The notes below the pieces were generated by a model, which worked only from the letters and a program-made list of their open reading frames with translations, was not told where the DNA came from and did not search any database. Below are positions 25,887 through 35,300 of a DNA stretch of 64,000 bases, piece by piece (the first letter of the stretch is position 1; each line of letters starts with the position of its first letter). The translations under genes were made by a program, and so were the position numbers. Source of the stretch: Palsa-504 sp963705835 (GTDB lineage Bacteria; Actinomycetota; Actinomycetes; Streptosporangiales; Streptosporangiaceae); assembly GCA_963705835.1 (NCBI GenBank), contig CAVPLC010000060.1:19473-83472 (forward strand). The letters are read 5' to 3'.

Positions 25887-26836
25887 CTGGCAGCATCGGG
25901 GTGCTGGCCGGCGACTACATCGCGTTGCGCCGGCACCTGGGATACCGCTCACCCAGCCAGGAGCGTGCGCTGCGGGCCTTTGCCCGGTACCTGGACCAGG
26001 CCGGGCGCCACGGCCCGGTCCCGCTGGAGGCGAGCCTGGACTGGGCAACGTCGACGGCCTCGCCGGATCCGTGCAATCCGGCCCGCCGGCTGGCGACGGT
26101 ACGGGGTTTCCTGCGTCACCTGTCCGCGCTGGATGGTGCCACCGAGGTGCCCGCGCCGGGACTGCTCGGCCCGGCCGGGCACCGCAAGCCGCCGCACGTG
26201 TATTCCGACCGTGAGATCGGCGATCTGCTGCAGGCCGCTGCCGGGCTGGCGCCGGCCGGCGGGCTGCGGCCACGCTGCTATGCCACGCTGTTCGGGCTGA
26301 TCGCCTGCACCGGGCTGCGGATCTGCGAAGCGCTGGCGCTGACCTGCGGGGATGTCGACCTGGCCGGCGGCGTGCTCACCGTCCGCGCCGGCAAACGCGG
26401 CCGGGCCCGGCTAATCCCGCTGCATCCCAGCGCCGTGGCGCCGCTGCGTGAGTACGCCGCCGACCGGGAGCGCCGCTTCGGCCCGCCCGCAGATAGCGAG
26501 GCGTTCTTCCGCACCGACCGCAGCGACCGGGTCAGCTACAACGCGGCTAACAGCACGTTCATCGTGCTGCGCCGGCGGCTGGGCTGGACCGCGGCCGGCC
26601 GCGCCCGCACGCCGCGGGTGCACGACCTGCGGCACCGCATGGTCGTGCGGCGCATCCAGGCCTGGCACGCCCAAGGCGCCGACGTCGACCGCAAGATCGC
26701 GGTGCTGGCCACCTACCTCGGTCACGTGGAGGTGCGTGACGTCTACTGGTACCTGTCGGCCGTTCCCGAACTGATGAGCATCATCGCCGGCCGGTTCGAA
26801 GCCTTCGCCGGACACGACCCGGCAGGCGCGTCGTGA
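25865..26836 (+). CDS. RIT tyrosine recombinase B
   Basis: A 323-residue integrase-family protein. The catalytic pattern is Arg in ACTGLRICEALALTCGDV, HDLRHRMVVRRI and GHVEVRDVYWYLS with the Tyr. It overlaps recombinases A and C (ATGA-like coupling at 26833-26836), indicating one transcript and coordinated synthesis. In RIT elements the three proteins are always distinct subfamilies in fixed order, as here; how they divide labour is unknown. Confidence 0.88.
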   Translation: MAAGDVVTGSIGVLAGDYIALRRHLGYRSPSQERALRAFARYLDQAGRHGPVPLEASLDWATSTASPDPCNPARRLATVRGFLRHLSALDGATEVPAPGLLGPAGHRKPPHVYSDREIGDLLQAAAGLAPAGGLRPRCYATLFGLIACTGLRICEALALTCGDVDLAGGVLTVRAGKRGRARLIPLHPSAVAPLREYAADRERRFGPPADSEAFFRTDRSDRVSYNAANSTFIVLRRRLGWTAAGRARTPRVHDLRHRMVVRRIQAWHAQGADVDRKIAVLATYLGHVEVRDVYWYLSAVPELMSIIAGRFEAFAGHDPAGAS

Positions 26837-27834
26837 GGGCGCCCCAGATTGCGTTCCCGGTCCTGGTCCAGGACTTCTTCCTGCGGCGCCTGATCGCCCA
26901 GCGGGGCGCCAGCGCCCGCACCGTGGAAGCCTACCGCGACGGGTTCGAGCTGCTGTTCGGCTACCTTGAGCAGCGCACCGGCAAGCCACCCTCGGCGCTG
27001 CGCCTGGCCGACCTCGACGCGCCGCTCGTGCTGGACTTCCTCGACCACCTCGAGACCGAGCGCGGCAACAGCATCCGGACCCGCAACGCCCGGCTCGCGG
27101 CGATCCACTCATTCATGCGCTACGCCGCGCTCCGCGACCCGGCCTCACTGCCGGTCACCGCCCGGGTTCTCGCCATCCCGGCCAAGCGGTTCGACCGGCC
27201 CGTGCTCGGCTACCTGTCCCGTGAGCAGGTCACCGCGATCCTTGCCGCGCCTGACCGGCGCACCTGGAGCGGGCGGCGCGATGCGGTACTGCTCGCTACC
27301 GCCTACAACACCGGCGCCCGCGTCTCCGAGCTCGCCGGCCTGCGGGTTCGTGACGTGCTGCTAGACCGGCAGGCCGCCGTGCACCTGCACGGCAAGGGCC
27401 GCAAGCAGCGCGTCATCCCGCTCTGGAAGAACACCGCCGCCGAGCTGCGCGGCTGGCTGAACCAGCTCAACGCCGCACCCGACGCGCCCGTGTTCCCCAA
27501 CCGGGCCGGCGCGCCGCTGACCCGCTCCGGCATACGCGACCGGCTCGACCGGGCCGCCACCGCCGCCGCACAGCGCTGCCCGTCCCTGCGCGGCCAGCAC
27601 GTCACGCCGCACACGCTGCGCCACTCCACGGCCATGCACCTGCTGCAATCGGGCACAGACCTGGCCGTCATCGCCTTGTGGCTCGGCCATTCCAGCCCGG
27701 CCGTCACGCACCAGTACCTCGAAGCCGACCTCGCCGCCAAGGAAGCAGTACTACGCCGGCTCACCGACCCAGGCCCGGCGCCAGCCCGGTTCCGGCCCAG
27801 CGACCAGCTCCTCGCGTTCCTGCAAGGCCTCTGA
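26833..27834 (+). CDS. RIT tyrosine recombinase C
   Basis: A 333-residue XerC/D-like integrase with an N-terminal core-binding domain (LIAQRGASARTVEAYRDGF). Catalytic motifs are YNTGARVSELAGLRVRDV, TPHTLRHSTAMHLLQSG and LGHSSPAVTHQYLEADL. Its stop at 27832-27834 abuts a TTATGTGCAG arm site at 27835-27844, so coding sequence runs right up to the element end. Confidence 0.9.
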   Translation: MRAPQIAFPVLVQDFFLRRLIAQRGASARTVEAYRDGFELLFGYLEQRTGKPPSALRLADLDAPLVLDFLDHLETERGNSIRTRNARLAAIHSFMRYAALRDPASLPVTARVLAIPAKRFDRPVLGYLSREQVTAILAAPDRRTWSGRRDAVLLATAYNTGARVSELAGLRVRDVLLDRQAAVHLHGKGRKQRVIPLWKNTAAELRGWLNQLNAAPDAPVFPNRAGAPLTRSGIRDRLDRAATAAAQRCPSLRGQHVTPHTLRHSTAMHLLQSGTDLAVIALWLGHSSPAVTHQYLEADLAAKEAVLRRLTDPGPAPARFRPSDQLLAFLQGL

Positions 27835-27890
27835 TTATGTGCAGCAACACCAGCGCCAATCACCACGCCGAGCGCGGACCTCCAACCCCG

Positions 27891-27947
27891 ACTGCACATA
27901 ACCGCGAGCTGAGCCGAATACGTGTTATGCGCAGCTGCGCATAACAC
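27891..27947. repeat. RIT right terminal repeat plus 26-bp palindrome
   Basis: 27891-27924 is the perfect inverse of the left terminal repeat. Overlapping it, 27922-27947 is a perfect 26-bp palindrome made of GTGTTATGCGCAG and its complement. The left end has no such palindrome. The decamer pair TTATGTGCAG (27835-27844) and CTGCACATAA (27892-27901) mirrors the inverted pair at the left end. Confidence 0.8.
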
Positions 27948-28458
27948 CTACGTCCCCACCTGGACCGGGATGGTCTACGTCGCGTTCGTCATCGACGCGT
28001 ACTCGCGCCGGATCTTGGGCTGGCGCGCGGCCCGGTCCATGAAAACCGCGCTGGTCCTGGACGCGCTGGAACAGGCCCTGTGGACCCGGCGGCGAGACGG
28101 TGCGGGCACCCTGGCCGGGCTGGTCCATCACACCGACGCCGGGTCGCAGTACACCTCTATCGCCTTCACCGAGCGGCTCGCCGCTGCCGGGGTCAGCGGC
28201 TCGGTCGGGACCGTCGGCGACGCCTACGACAACGCCCTCGCCGAGTCCGTGATCGGCCTGTTCAAGACCGAGCTGATCAAGCCCCGCGGACCCTGGCGCA
28301 CCGCCGAGCAGGTCGAGCTCGCCACCTTGGAGTACGTCGACTGGTTCAATCACCGGCGGCTCTATGAGGCCTGCGGTGACATTCCGCCAGCAGAACTCGA
28401 GGCCGCCTACTACCGTCAGAATGCCGCCCTCACCGAGGCCGGCCAGACAACAACCTGA
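27946..28458 (+). pseudogene. IS3 OrfB transposase, 3' fragment
   Basis: Resumes exactly where the 5' fragment stopped: TYVPTWTGMVYVAFVIDAYS, then the second Asp in LVHHTDAGSQYTS and the Glu in DNALAESVIGLFKTELI, and the usual end YVDWFNHRRLYEACG ... PAELE. Together with the 5' fragment it makes a complete DDE transposase. A start within the palindrome could express this piece, but it lacks the first catalytic Asp. Confidence 0.88.
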
Positions 28459-28642
28459 GTCTCCGGACTCACCGGGGCGGGTTCACTCAAAGCGTGGACA
28501 CTTTGATTTAGCTGATCGTGCCTGTCCTTGCTTCCCGTTCGCTGCCATGTAACCCCGGAGCGCAGGCCATGTCCAGAGAGGAACGACCTGGACAGGGCCG
28601 AGTACCGGGGCATACTCGGTGGCGGAGAAGCGAGGGCCCATG

Positions 28643-29518
28643 TCAGGACGCCTCCCCGGCCGCCAGCGCCCGCTCGTAGTCGACCGGTGACATCATCTGG
28701 CATGCGGAGTGCCGGCGGGTGTGGTTGTAGTCGTGGATCCAGGCGGGGACCCTGGCCCGGGCCGCGGCCTTGGTGGCGAAGTGCTCCACCGAGCGGAGCT
28801 CGAACTCCAGGGTCGAATGCCAGGATTCGATGACCGCGTTGTCCAGCGCGGATCCGGGCCTGCCCATCGACTGGCAGACCGAAAGCCGCTGGCAGGCCGC
28901 GCGGAACGCGCCCGCGGTGTATTCGCTGCCGCGGTCTGAGTGGAAGATGACGCCGGGCACCTGGCCGCCGCGCACTGCCACCGCCATGGCCAGCGCGCCG
29001 TAGGCCAGGGCCGCGTCATGGTGCTCGCCGACCGCGAACCCGAGCACCCGTCTCGACGCCATGTCCAGGACCGAGGCCAGGTAGAGCTTGCCCTGGCCGG
29101 TCTTGATCTCCGTCCCGTCGCCGTACCACTTGGTGTTGATCTTCGCCGCCGGGAAATCCCGCTTGACCAGGTCCGCGGCGCGCCAGCGGCCCTTGCCCGG
29201 CCGGGTCGCGGACCGGCGCTTCTTCTTGCGCCGGGCGGCCAGGCCCTGCTCGGCCATCAGCGCCGCGACCGTGTTCTCGCTGACCTTCCAGCCGGCTTCG
29301 CGCAGGTCGGCGGTGATCCGCGGGGACCCGTACGTGCCCCGGTGCGCGGCGAACAGCCGCCGGATCTCGGCGGCCAGTGCCGCACGGCGGACAGCCCGCG
29401 GCGTCAGCACACCGTCCTTGTGCTGGTAGAACCAGGACCGGGACACGCCCAGCGCCCGGCACGAGACCGCATGCGGGACCCGGTGGGCATCCCTCTGGGC
29501 GGCGATCAGGGCAGCCAC
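28643..29518 (-). CDS. IS3-family transposase OrfB
   Basis: A 291-residue DDE transposase. HTH-like N-terminus (SRSWFYQHKDGVLTPRAVRR), HRGTYGSPRITADLREAGW, catalytic Asp in NTKWYGDGTEIKTGQGK, Asp in VIFHSDRGSEYTAGAF and Glu in DNAVIESWHSTLEFEL, ending DYNHTRRHSACQMMSPVDYE. All three catalytic residues are present, so the element may be active. Confidence 0.9.
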   Translation of the reverse strand: MAALIAAQRDAHRVPHAVSCRALGVSRSWFYQHKDGVLTPRAVRRAALAAEIRRLFAAHRGTYGSPRITADLREAGWKVSENTVAALMAEQGLAARRKKKRRSATRPGKGRWRAADLVKRDFPAAKINTKWYGDGTEIKTGQGKLYLASVLDMASRRVLGFAVGEHHDAALAYGALAMAVAVRGGQVPGVIFHSDRGSEYTAGAFRAACQRLSVCQSMGRPGSALDNAVIESWHSTLEFELRSVEHFATKAAARARVPAWIHDYNHTRRHSACQMMSPVDYERALAAGEAS

Positions 29519-29520
29519 CG

Positions 29521-29823
29521 CTACCGCCCCATCGCGTCCTTGACCCAGAGGGCCACACTGCGCTTGAGGACATCGCGCTCCATCGCCAGCTCGGCGTTCT
29601 CCTTGCGCAGCCGGGCCAGCTCCGCACGCTCATCCTCGCTCAGCGCGCCATTCCCGTCGCCGCGGCGCCGCCGGTCGGCGTTCACCCAGTTGCCCAGGGT
29701 GCCCTCATTGATCCCCAGGTCCTTGGCGACCTGCGCGACCGGGCGGCCGGTCTCCCGGACCAGCCGGACCGCGCCCTCCTTGAAGTCCTGATCGAACTTC
29801 CTGCGTGTCTCTGCCATCGCCAT
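29521..29823 (-). CDS. IS3-family transposase OrfA
   Basis: A 100-residue protein with helix-turn-helix (FDQDFKEGAVRLVRETGRPV ... INEGTLGNWVN) and a C-terminal coiled coil (DERAELARLRKENAEL). It lies two bases upstream of orfB on the minus strand, the normal IS3 arrangement. Confidence 0.9.
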   Translation of the reverse strand: MAMAETRRKFDQDFKEGAVRLVRETGRPVAQVAKDLGINEGTLGNWVNADRRRRGDGNGALSEDERAELARLRKENAELAMERDVLKRSVALWVKDAMGR

Positions 29824-29848
29824 CCTCCTCTAAGGCGATGTGTCCACG

Positions 29849-30814
29849 TTACGAGGGGAAACCCAGGGGCGGTTCAGCTTCGGTGGTTTGTGGTGAGGTG
29901 GTGGTCTGGAGGGTTGCTGGTGGCTGGTTGATCCAGGCTCGTGCGGGCAGTGACGGCGGGTAGGGCCGGCTGCGGAACCGCTCGGGGCGGGCCAGGTAGG
30001 CCGCGTGGAGGGTGGCGACGCGCCTGGCGTGGATCTTGACCGCGGTGCCGTCGTGGACCGATGCGGGGGTGTGCATCGCGATGCCGGAATGGCGGTGGTG
30101 GTGGTTGTAGTAATCGAAGAACGGAGCGCAGAAGACGCGGGCGTCTTCGATGGACCCGAACTGCCCGGGGAATGCAGGGCAGTATTTGAGGGTCTTGAAC
30201 TGGGATTCGGAGTACGGATTGTCGTTGGATACGTGCGGCCGGGAATGCGACTGGTCGATCCCGAGGACGGCGAGCAGCCCGGCGACGGTATTGGAAGTCA
30301 TCGACGTGCCCCGGTCGGCGTGGATCGCGCCGGGGGCGATACCGCTGTTGGCTTCGATGGCGCGGGCGATGAATTCTTTCGCCAGGGTGCCGTTCTCGGT
30401 GGGCCAGATTTCCCAGCCGATGACCTTGCGAGAGAATATGTCGAGGATGACATAGAGCAGGTAGTAGATCCCGCGGGCCGGCCCTTTCAGTTTCGTGATG
30501 TCCCAGGACCATACCTGGTTGGGCGCCTCGGCTATCAGCTCGGGTTTCTTCTTGGCCGGGTGGGTGGCCTGGGCGCGCCGCTCACCGGACTGGCCGCGCT
30601 CGCGCAGCAGCCGGTACATGGTCGCCTCCGAGCACAGGTAGGTGCCCTCATCCAGCAAGATCGCGTAGACCTGGCCCGGGGACTTATCGGTGAACCGCGG
30701 CGAGTCCAGCACTTCCAGCACGTGCGCGCGTTCCCCCTCGGACAATTCAGCCGGATGACGGAATGGCTCGCGCGGCGCCTGGCCGGGCGGCGCGGGGTTC
30801 CGCTGCCGGTACAA
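29849..30814 (-). CDS. IS3-family transposase OrfB
   Basis: DDE transposase with VWSWDITKLKGPARGIYYLL (first Asp), AIHADRGTSMTSNTVAG (second Asp) and NDNPYSESQFKTLKY (Glu), followed by FFDYYNHHHRHSGIAMHTP. The frame is open upstream of the listed start. It reads VIGEHFPALEEAIGTSRACQ to about 30910, in the -1 phase relative to the end of orfA, as expected for OrfAB production by programmed frameshifting. Confidence 0.88.
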   Translation of the reverse strand: MYRQRNPAPPGQAPREPFRHPAELSEGERAHVLEVLDSPRFTDKSPGQVYAILLDEGTYLCSEATMYRLLRERGQSGERRAQATHPAKKKPELIAEAPNQVWSWDITKLKGPARGIYYLLYVILDIFSRKVIGWEIWPTENGTLAKEFIARAIEANSGIAPGAIHADRGTSMTSNTVAGLLAVLGIDQSHSRPHVSNDNPYSESQFKTLKYCPAFPGQFGSIEDARVFCAPFFDYYNHHHRHSGIAMHTPASVHDGTAVKIHARRVATLHAAYLARPERFRSRPYPPSLPARAWINQPPATLQTTTSPQTTEAEPPLGFPS

Positions 30815-30903
30815 GGTCGCGCGGGATTTACCCAGGACCTGGCATGCGCGGCTCGTCCCGATGGCCTCCTCCAGTGCAGGGAAATGCTCGCCGATGACCT
30901 GGT

Positions 30904-31362
30904 TCAGTTCTCGCCGGAGTCCGCGCTGTTCGAGATATCCTCCAACAGCGCGAATGCTTTTCCCGCGATATCCAGCGCGGTCCGGGTTTTCCCCAGCTCG
31001 CTGGCAAGCCTTTCATTCTTCGCCTCCAGCTTCTGCGCATCAGCTTTCAGCTTCTTGTTCTCCGCCCGCAGCCGGGCTATCTCCTCCGGTTCCGCGCCCC
31101 TGGCCGGCTTGCCCGCCGAGGACGCCAGCGTCCCGTTCTCCTGCTGCTTGCGCCAGTGCTCGATATGAGAGTGATAAAGCCGTTCCCGGCGCATCAGCGC
31201 GCCCCGCTCCGGGCTGCCCTCAGGCAGCGCGTCATACGCCGCCAGAATCCGCGCCTTATACGCCGCGGTGAAGGTCCGCCGCGCCGGCCGGGCAGGCTGC
31301 CCGCTGGTCACCTGACCATCATGCCCCGTCCTGGCGGTCTGGTCAGCAAGGGTCATCGTCAC
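30904..31362 (-). CDS. IS3-family transposase OrfA
   Basis: A 152-residue protein with an N-terminal HTH (RTFTAAYKARILAAYDALP ... RRERLYHSHIEHWRKQQEN). A long coiled coil follows (EIARLRAENKKLKADAQKLE). It ends DISNSADSGEN, where orfB overlaps in the -1 frame. Confidence 0.88.
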   Translation of the reverse strand: MTMTLADQTARTGHDGQVTSGQPARPARRTFTAAYKARILAAYDALPEGSPERGALMRRERLYHSHIEHWRKQQENGTLASSAGKPARGAEPEEIARLRAENKKLKADAQKLEAKNERLASELGKTRTALDIAGKAFALLEDISNSADSGEN

Positions 31363-31421
31363 TGTCTTGGTTGTCCTGTCTCGCCCTGCTTGGCCTCAAA
31401 AGGAGTCAACTACCCCTTGTC

Positions 31422-31574
31422 TCACTCCAGTTTGACAGAGAGGGGCTCGGCGATCCCGGGGTAGTCCACGGTGGCCACCGGCCCGCACCCCAGGGCGGAC
31501 TCAAAACACCATCGCAGCTCCTGCCGCCGGTGCGGCCGCGCGAAAATGTGCGCGTTGCTGCCCAGAGCAGTCAT
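31422..31574 (-). pseudogene. VOC (glyoxalase/bleomycin-resistance-like) gene, 5' remnant
   Basis: From ATG at 31574 (preceded by AAGGGGAAGC) the minus strand encodes MTALGSNAHIFARPHRRQEL then RWCFESALGCGPVATVDYPG and IAEPLSVKLE, 50 residues. The first 40 residues resemble the first beta-alpha unit of VOC-fold proteins. The last few residues come from the IS3 end that begins at about 31437. The 3' part of the gene is not visible on the other side of the insertion cluster. Confidence 0.55.
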
Positions 31575-31642
31575 TGCTTCCCCTTGTGGCTGGCCGGGAT
31601 CGGGTGGCTCTTACTATTCCCAAGCCCGGGACGGTCCTGTGC

Positions 31643-32008
31643 TCAGGGTGGTGGCGGAGCGAATGAGGGCCGGTCGAAGACGAGCACGCTGCGGGTGATC
31701 TTTCCGCCGGTGACGGTGAAGCACTCAGCGGTGGGTGCGTCGCTGACGGTGGCGGTGTGCGGGTAGTAGAACAGCACGGCGGTGGTGTCGTCGCCGAAGG
31801 CGGCCACGGTCTGCACGCCGGTGAGCTGGGTCATGAACCCGCCGAGAAAGCCACGGTACTGCTGTGCTCCGGAGATCTGGGCACCAGGGGCGTCGCAGGT
31901 GATGTCGTCAGCGATGTAGGTCATGGCCTGGTCGAGGTCCTGGCTGGTCCAGGCCTGGTGGTAGGCCAGCGCTGTGGCAAGCGCCGACGGGGTGCCGGGA
32001 TCGGTCAT
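31643..32008 (-). CDS. SnoaL/NTF2-like protein
   Basis: A 121-residue protein with the NTF2-like fold pattern: N-terminal helix ALATALAYHQAWTSQDLDQA, MTYIADDITCDAPG, GAQQYRGFLGGFMTQLTG, and strands to VTGGKITRSVLVFD. This superfamily includes polyketide cyclases and ketosteroid isomerases, but many members have unknown substrates. Length is normal for a single domain. It sits upstream of the truncated VOC gene on the same strand, about 70 bases away, and may once have been cotranscribed with it. Confidence 0.75.
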   Translation of the reverse strand: MTDPGTPSALATALAYHQAWTSQDLDQAMTYIADDITCDAPGAQISGAQQYRGFLGGFMTQLTGVQTVAAFGDDTTAVLFYYPHTATVSDAPTAECFTVTGGKITRSVLVFDRPSFAPPPP

Positions 32009-32330
32009 GGCACCTCCTTAGCGGTGGCAGTCTGGCCGACGCGTCACGGCGCGACGGTTGGCGGTAGGTGTCCGGAGGCTGCGTGCGGCGAGCAGGTCGA
32101 CCGATCACCCAGTGCCTCAACAACCTAGTGGCAGCGCTCCGCCAAATGCCTCAGGCGCGTTGACAATACCTCGACTTCTCTGGCACAGGACAACACCTCC
32201 TTCTTCGTTTCTGATCTTGATCGACCGTTTTGCCACCCTTAATGCATGAGTCCAGCGTTCAGAGCGCGTCACACCCATGCACCATCTGATGATCATGGGT
32301 AATCCCGCTCCGGCTGGCGGGGATTAGCCG
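32009..32330. other. Gene-free stretch before relaxase
   Basis: No convincing coding frame is visible. The segment is less GC-rich than its surroundings. It lies between the divergent NTF2-like gene and the relaxase and is a natural place for an origin of transfer, but no clear nic-type inverted repeat was recognised. Confidence 0.3.
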
Positions 32331-35300
32331 GTGGCGGTCGTCGCGACGCTGAGCAAGGGCTATGACCTGGAGTACATCTGGAAGCAGGTGGACCGCGGCC
32401 CGGCCAAGGACGCGGCCAGCTATTACATCCAGGCCAGCGAGAGCGGCGGCGAGCCGCCCGGCCGCTGGTGGGGCCCCGGCGCGAAGGCCCTCGGCTTCGA
32501 GCCCGGCCAGATCGTCGAGCGCAAACCGTATGACCTGCTGTTCGGCAAACGCCAAGCCCCCGACGGCACTCCGCTGGGCAGGCCCCCCGACGGCGGCCGC
32601 AAAGCCGCCGACCTGTACGCGCAGCTGCTGGCCGCCGAACCGCATGCCACCGCCGGACGCAAGCACGAGCTGCGGATCGAAGCCGCCCGGCAAACCCGGC
32701 AAAGCCCCCTCTTCTTCGACCTGACGATCTCGCTGTCCAAGTCCATCTCGATCTTCCACGCCTCCCTCGGCGAGAACGCCCGCCTGGCCCGCCAGGCCGG
32801 CGACCAGCAAGGCGACCAGTACTGGTCCGCCCTGGTCACCGAGGTCGACGACATGATCTGGCAGGCCGTGCACGCCGGGTTCGGCTACTTCCAGCGCGAA
32901 GCCGGCTACACGCGCACCGGCTCCCACGGCACTCGGGTGCACGGCCGGGAGACCGGCCAGTGGCACGAGGCCGACCTGGCCGTGGCGCACTGGCTGCAGC
33001 ACACCTCCCGGGACGGCGACATGCAGCTGCACGTCCACTCCCAGATCGCCCACACCGCCCGGACCGTCACCGACGGGAAATGGCGGGCCCCGGACTCCCT
33101 GGGCTACAACGAGCACGTCGGCGCGGTCGCCGCGATCGTCTCCCAGCACCTGGAAGAGGCCCTCACCGCCCGGTTCGGCCTGGAGTGGACCGTCCGCGAC
33201 GACGGCCACGGCTTCGAGATCACGGGCATCAGCGGGCAGATGATGCGCCTGTTCTCCTCCCGCCGCGAGTCCATCACCGCCGAGGTACGCGTCCGCGCCG
33301 CGCAGTTCGAGCAGCGCTACGGACGCAAGCCGTCCCAGCGTGAACTCGCGCACCTGGCGCAGTCGGCGAACTTCGCCACGCGCGCCGCCAAGCACGGCAC
33401 GCTGGATGTCACGCAGGCGCACGCGGGCTGGGCAGGCAAGCTCGCGCGCGTGCTCGGCGTGCGCCTGGCCTCGGTCGCGCCGTCGGTGTGGCACGGCGCA
33501 ACCGGCCGCGGCGCCGCGCACGCGCACGGCGCAAACGGCACGGCCCTCACCGAGCTCGAGCTGTCCCGCGCGGTGCAGAAGGCGGTCGCGCTGGCCCAGC
33601 AGGATAAGTCCGCGTGGACGCGGGCGGATGTGATCAAGTACCTGGGCCGGGTCCTGCCCCGGTCCGGGATGGACCCGGCCGCGGCCGCCGCGCTGCTGGA
33701 GATCCTGGCGGACCGGGCGCTGGCTTCGGAGTTCGAGCCGGTGGTGTGCCTGGAGGCGCCCGAGCTGGCGGAGGTGCCGCGTAGCTTGTTGCGCGCCGAT
33801 GGGCGCAGCGTCTATCAGCGGCACGGCGGCACCCGGTACGCCACGCGCGCGCAGCTGGTGATGGAAGAGCGCATGGTCGCGCAAGCCGGCGCGGGTGGCG
33901 CGCCGCAGCTAACCCGCGCGCAGGCCGCGCAGCTGCTCGGCGCGGATCTGGCGCAGCTGGAGGGCGCGCTGGCCGGTCACGCGGACGACGCGCACGCACC
34001 GCGCACGCAGTCGGGGCTGCGCGAGGACCAGGCCGCCGCCACGTGGTCGGTACTGACCGACGGCAAGCTCATATCCGTAATCAACGCACCCGCCGGATCC
34101 GGGAAGACCCGCGTGCTGGCCGAGGCCGCGCGGATCTGGGCTGAGGCCGGGCTGGGTCCGGTGATCGGCATCACCCCGTCCCAGTCCGCGCGGAACACCC
34201 TGGCCGCCGGGGTCCCGGTGTCTTACAACAGCGCGCAGTTCCTGGGCCACCTGCCGGGTCGGCGCGGCGCCCGCGGCCCGGTCCGGATCGGCCCGGGCAC
34301 GCTGCTGGTGATCGATGAGGCCTCGATGCTGTCCGGCCCGGACCTGGCCGACGTGATCGCCTACGCGCAAGCCTGCGGCGCCAAGGTGATCCTGGCCGGG
34401 GATGTCAGCCAGCTGCAAGCGGTCGAGAACGGCGGCGGCATGGCTCTGCTCGCCGCCGCCCTCGGCCACGTCCGCCTGGCCGAACCCGTCCGGTTCCGCG
34501 CTGCCTGGGAACAGCACGCCAGCCTGCGGCTGCGTGATGGAGATGCCGCCGTACTGGCCGACTATGACCAGCATGGCCGGATCATCGGGGGCGAGCCGGA
34601 GCAGATGATGGACGCCGCCGCGGCCGCCTACGTCGCGCTCACGGCCGACGGCACCGACACCTTGCTGATGGCCGCCGACCACGCGTTGCGCCGGGAGCTG
34701 TCCCGCCGGATCCGCGACGAGCTCGTCCGCCTGGGCATCGTCCAGGACGGCCCCGCGGTCCGCATCGCCGGTGGCGCCCAGGCTAGCTGCGGCGACCTGA
34801 TTATCTGCACCCGCAACGACCATTCGGTCGAGGCGGGAGAGCCCGGCCGGGCGCTGGCCAACGGCGACCTGCTCCGCATCGAGGCGTGTCACCCCCGCCG
34901 GCCTGGTCGTCCGCCGCGCCCTGGGCGCGGATCCGCGGACCGGGCGGCGGCGGTGGACCGACCGCACCTTTCTGCACGCAAACTACGGCGATGCCGAGCT
35001 CGGGTACGCGGTCACCGGTCATGTCGCTCAGAGCCGGACCGTGCACACCGGCCTGTCGGTGATCACCGGGACCGAGGACCGCCAGCACGCCTATGTGGTC
35101 CTGTCCCGCGGCACCGACGCCAACATCGCGTACGTGTTTACCGTGTCCCCGAAACTGGCCGACCCAGCGCCGGGCCCGCGCCCAGCCCCGGAACTGGCCC
35201 GCTACGACCGCCGCGCCGCCAGACCCGGCGGCCAGCCCGCCGCCATCACCGGCGAGGCGCTGGCGGTGCTGGCCGGCGTGCTGGACCGGGACGGCCAGCA

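Larger units (their letters stand above)
24812..27944 (+). mobile_element. RIT element (recombinase in trio)
   Basis: A 3.1-kb unit with three consecutive, overlapping, co-oriented tyrosine recombinases is bounded by perfect inverted repeats (24809-24842 and 27891-27924) and splits an IS3 orfB. Three different integrases in tandem with terminal inverted repeats is the defining organisation of RIT elements. The exact ends are uncertain by a few bases. CAC occurs at both possible junctions (24809-24811 and 27945-27947) and could be a 3-bp duplication or part of the repeat. Confidence 0.82.
24023..28485 (+). mobile_element. IS3-family element interrupted by a RIT element
   Basis: The left end, TGAATCGCCCCGGAG, and the right end read inward, TGAACCCGCCCCGGTGAG, are related inverted repeats. 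Both are flanked by the trinucleotide CTC (24020-24022 and 28486-28488), the 3-bp duplication expected of IS3 elements. Without the internal 3.1-kb insertion the element is about 1.3 kb, typical of the family. It holds orfA and an orfB split into two pieces, so it cannot now transpose on its own. Confidence 0.85.
28493..29848 (-). mobile_element. Second IS3-family element
   Basis: CGTGGACAC at 28493-28501 and its inverse at 29840-29848 bracket an orfA/orfB pair on the minus strand. No clear target duplication is seen, and the right boundary is shared or overlapped with the next element, so the limits are approximate. About 140 bases between the left end and orfB hold small inverted repeats but no gene. 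Confidence 0.6.
29841..31437 (-). mobile_element. Third IS3-family element (approximate ends)
   Basis: A minus-strand orfA/orfB pair. The right end is placed at TGTCAAACTGGAG (read inward from 31437) because a VOC-type gene is cut there. The left end near TGTCCACGTTACG (29841) overlaps the end of the second element. The inverted repeats are weak and no target duplication was found, so the limits are tentative. Confidence 0.5.
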
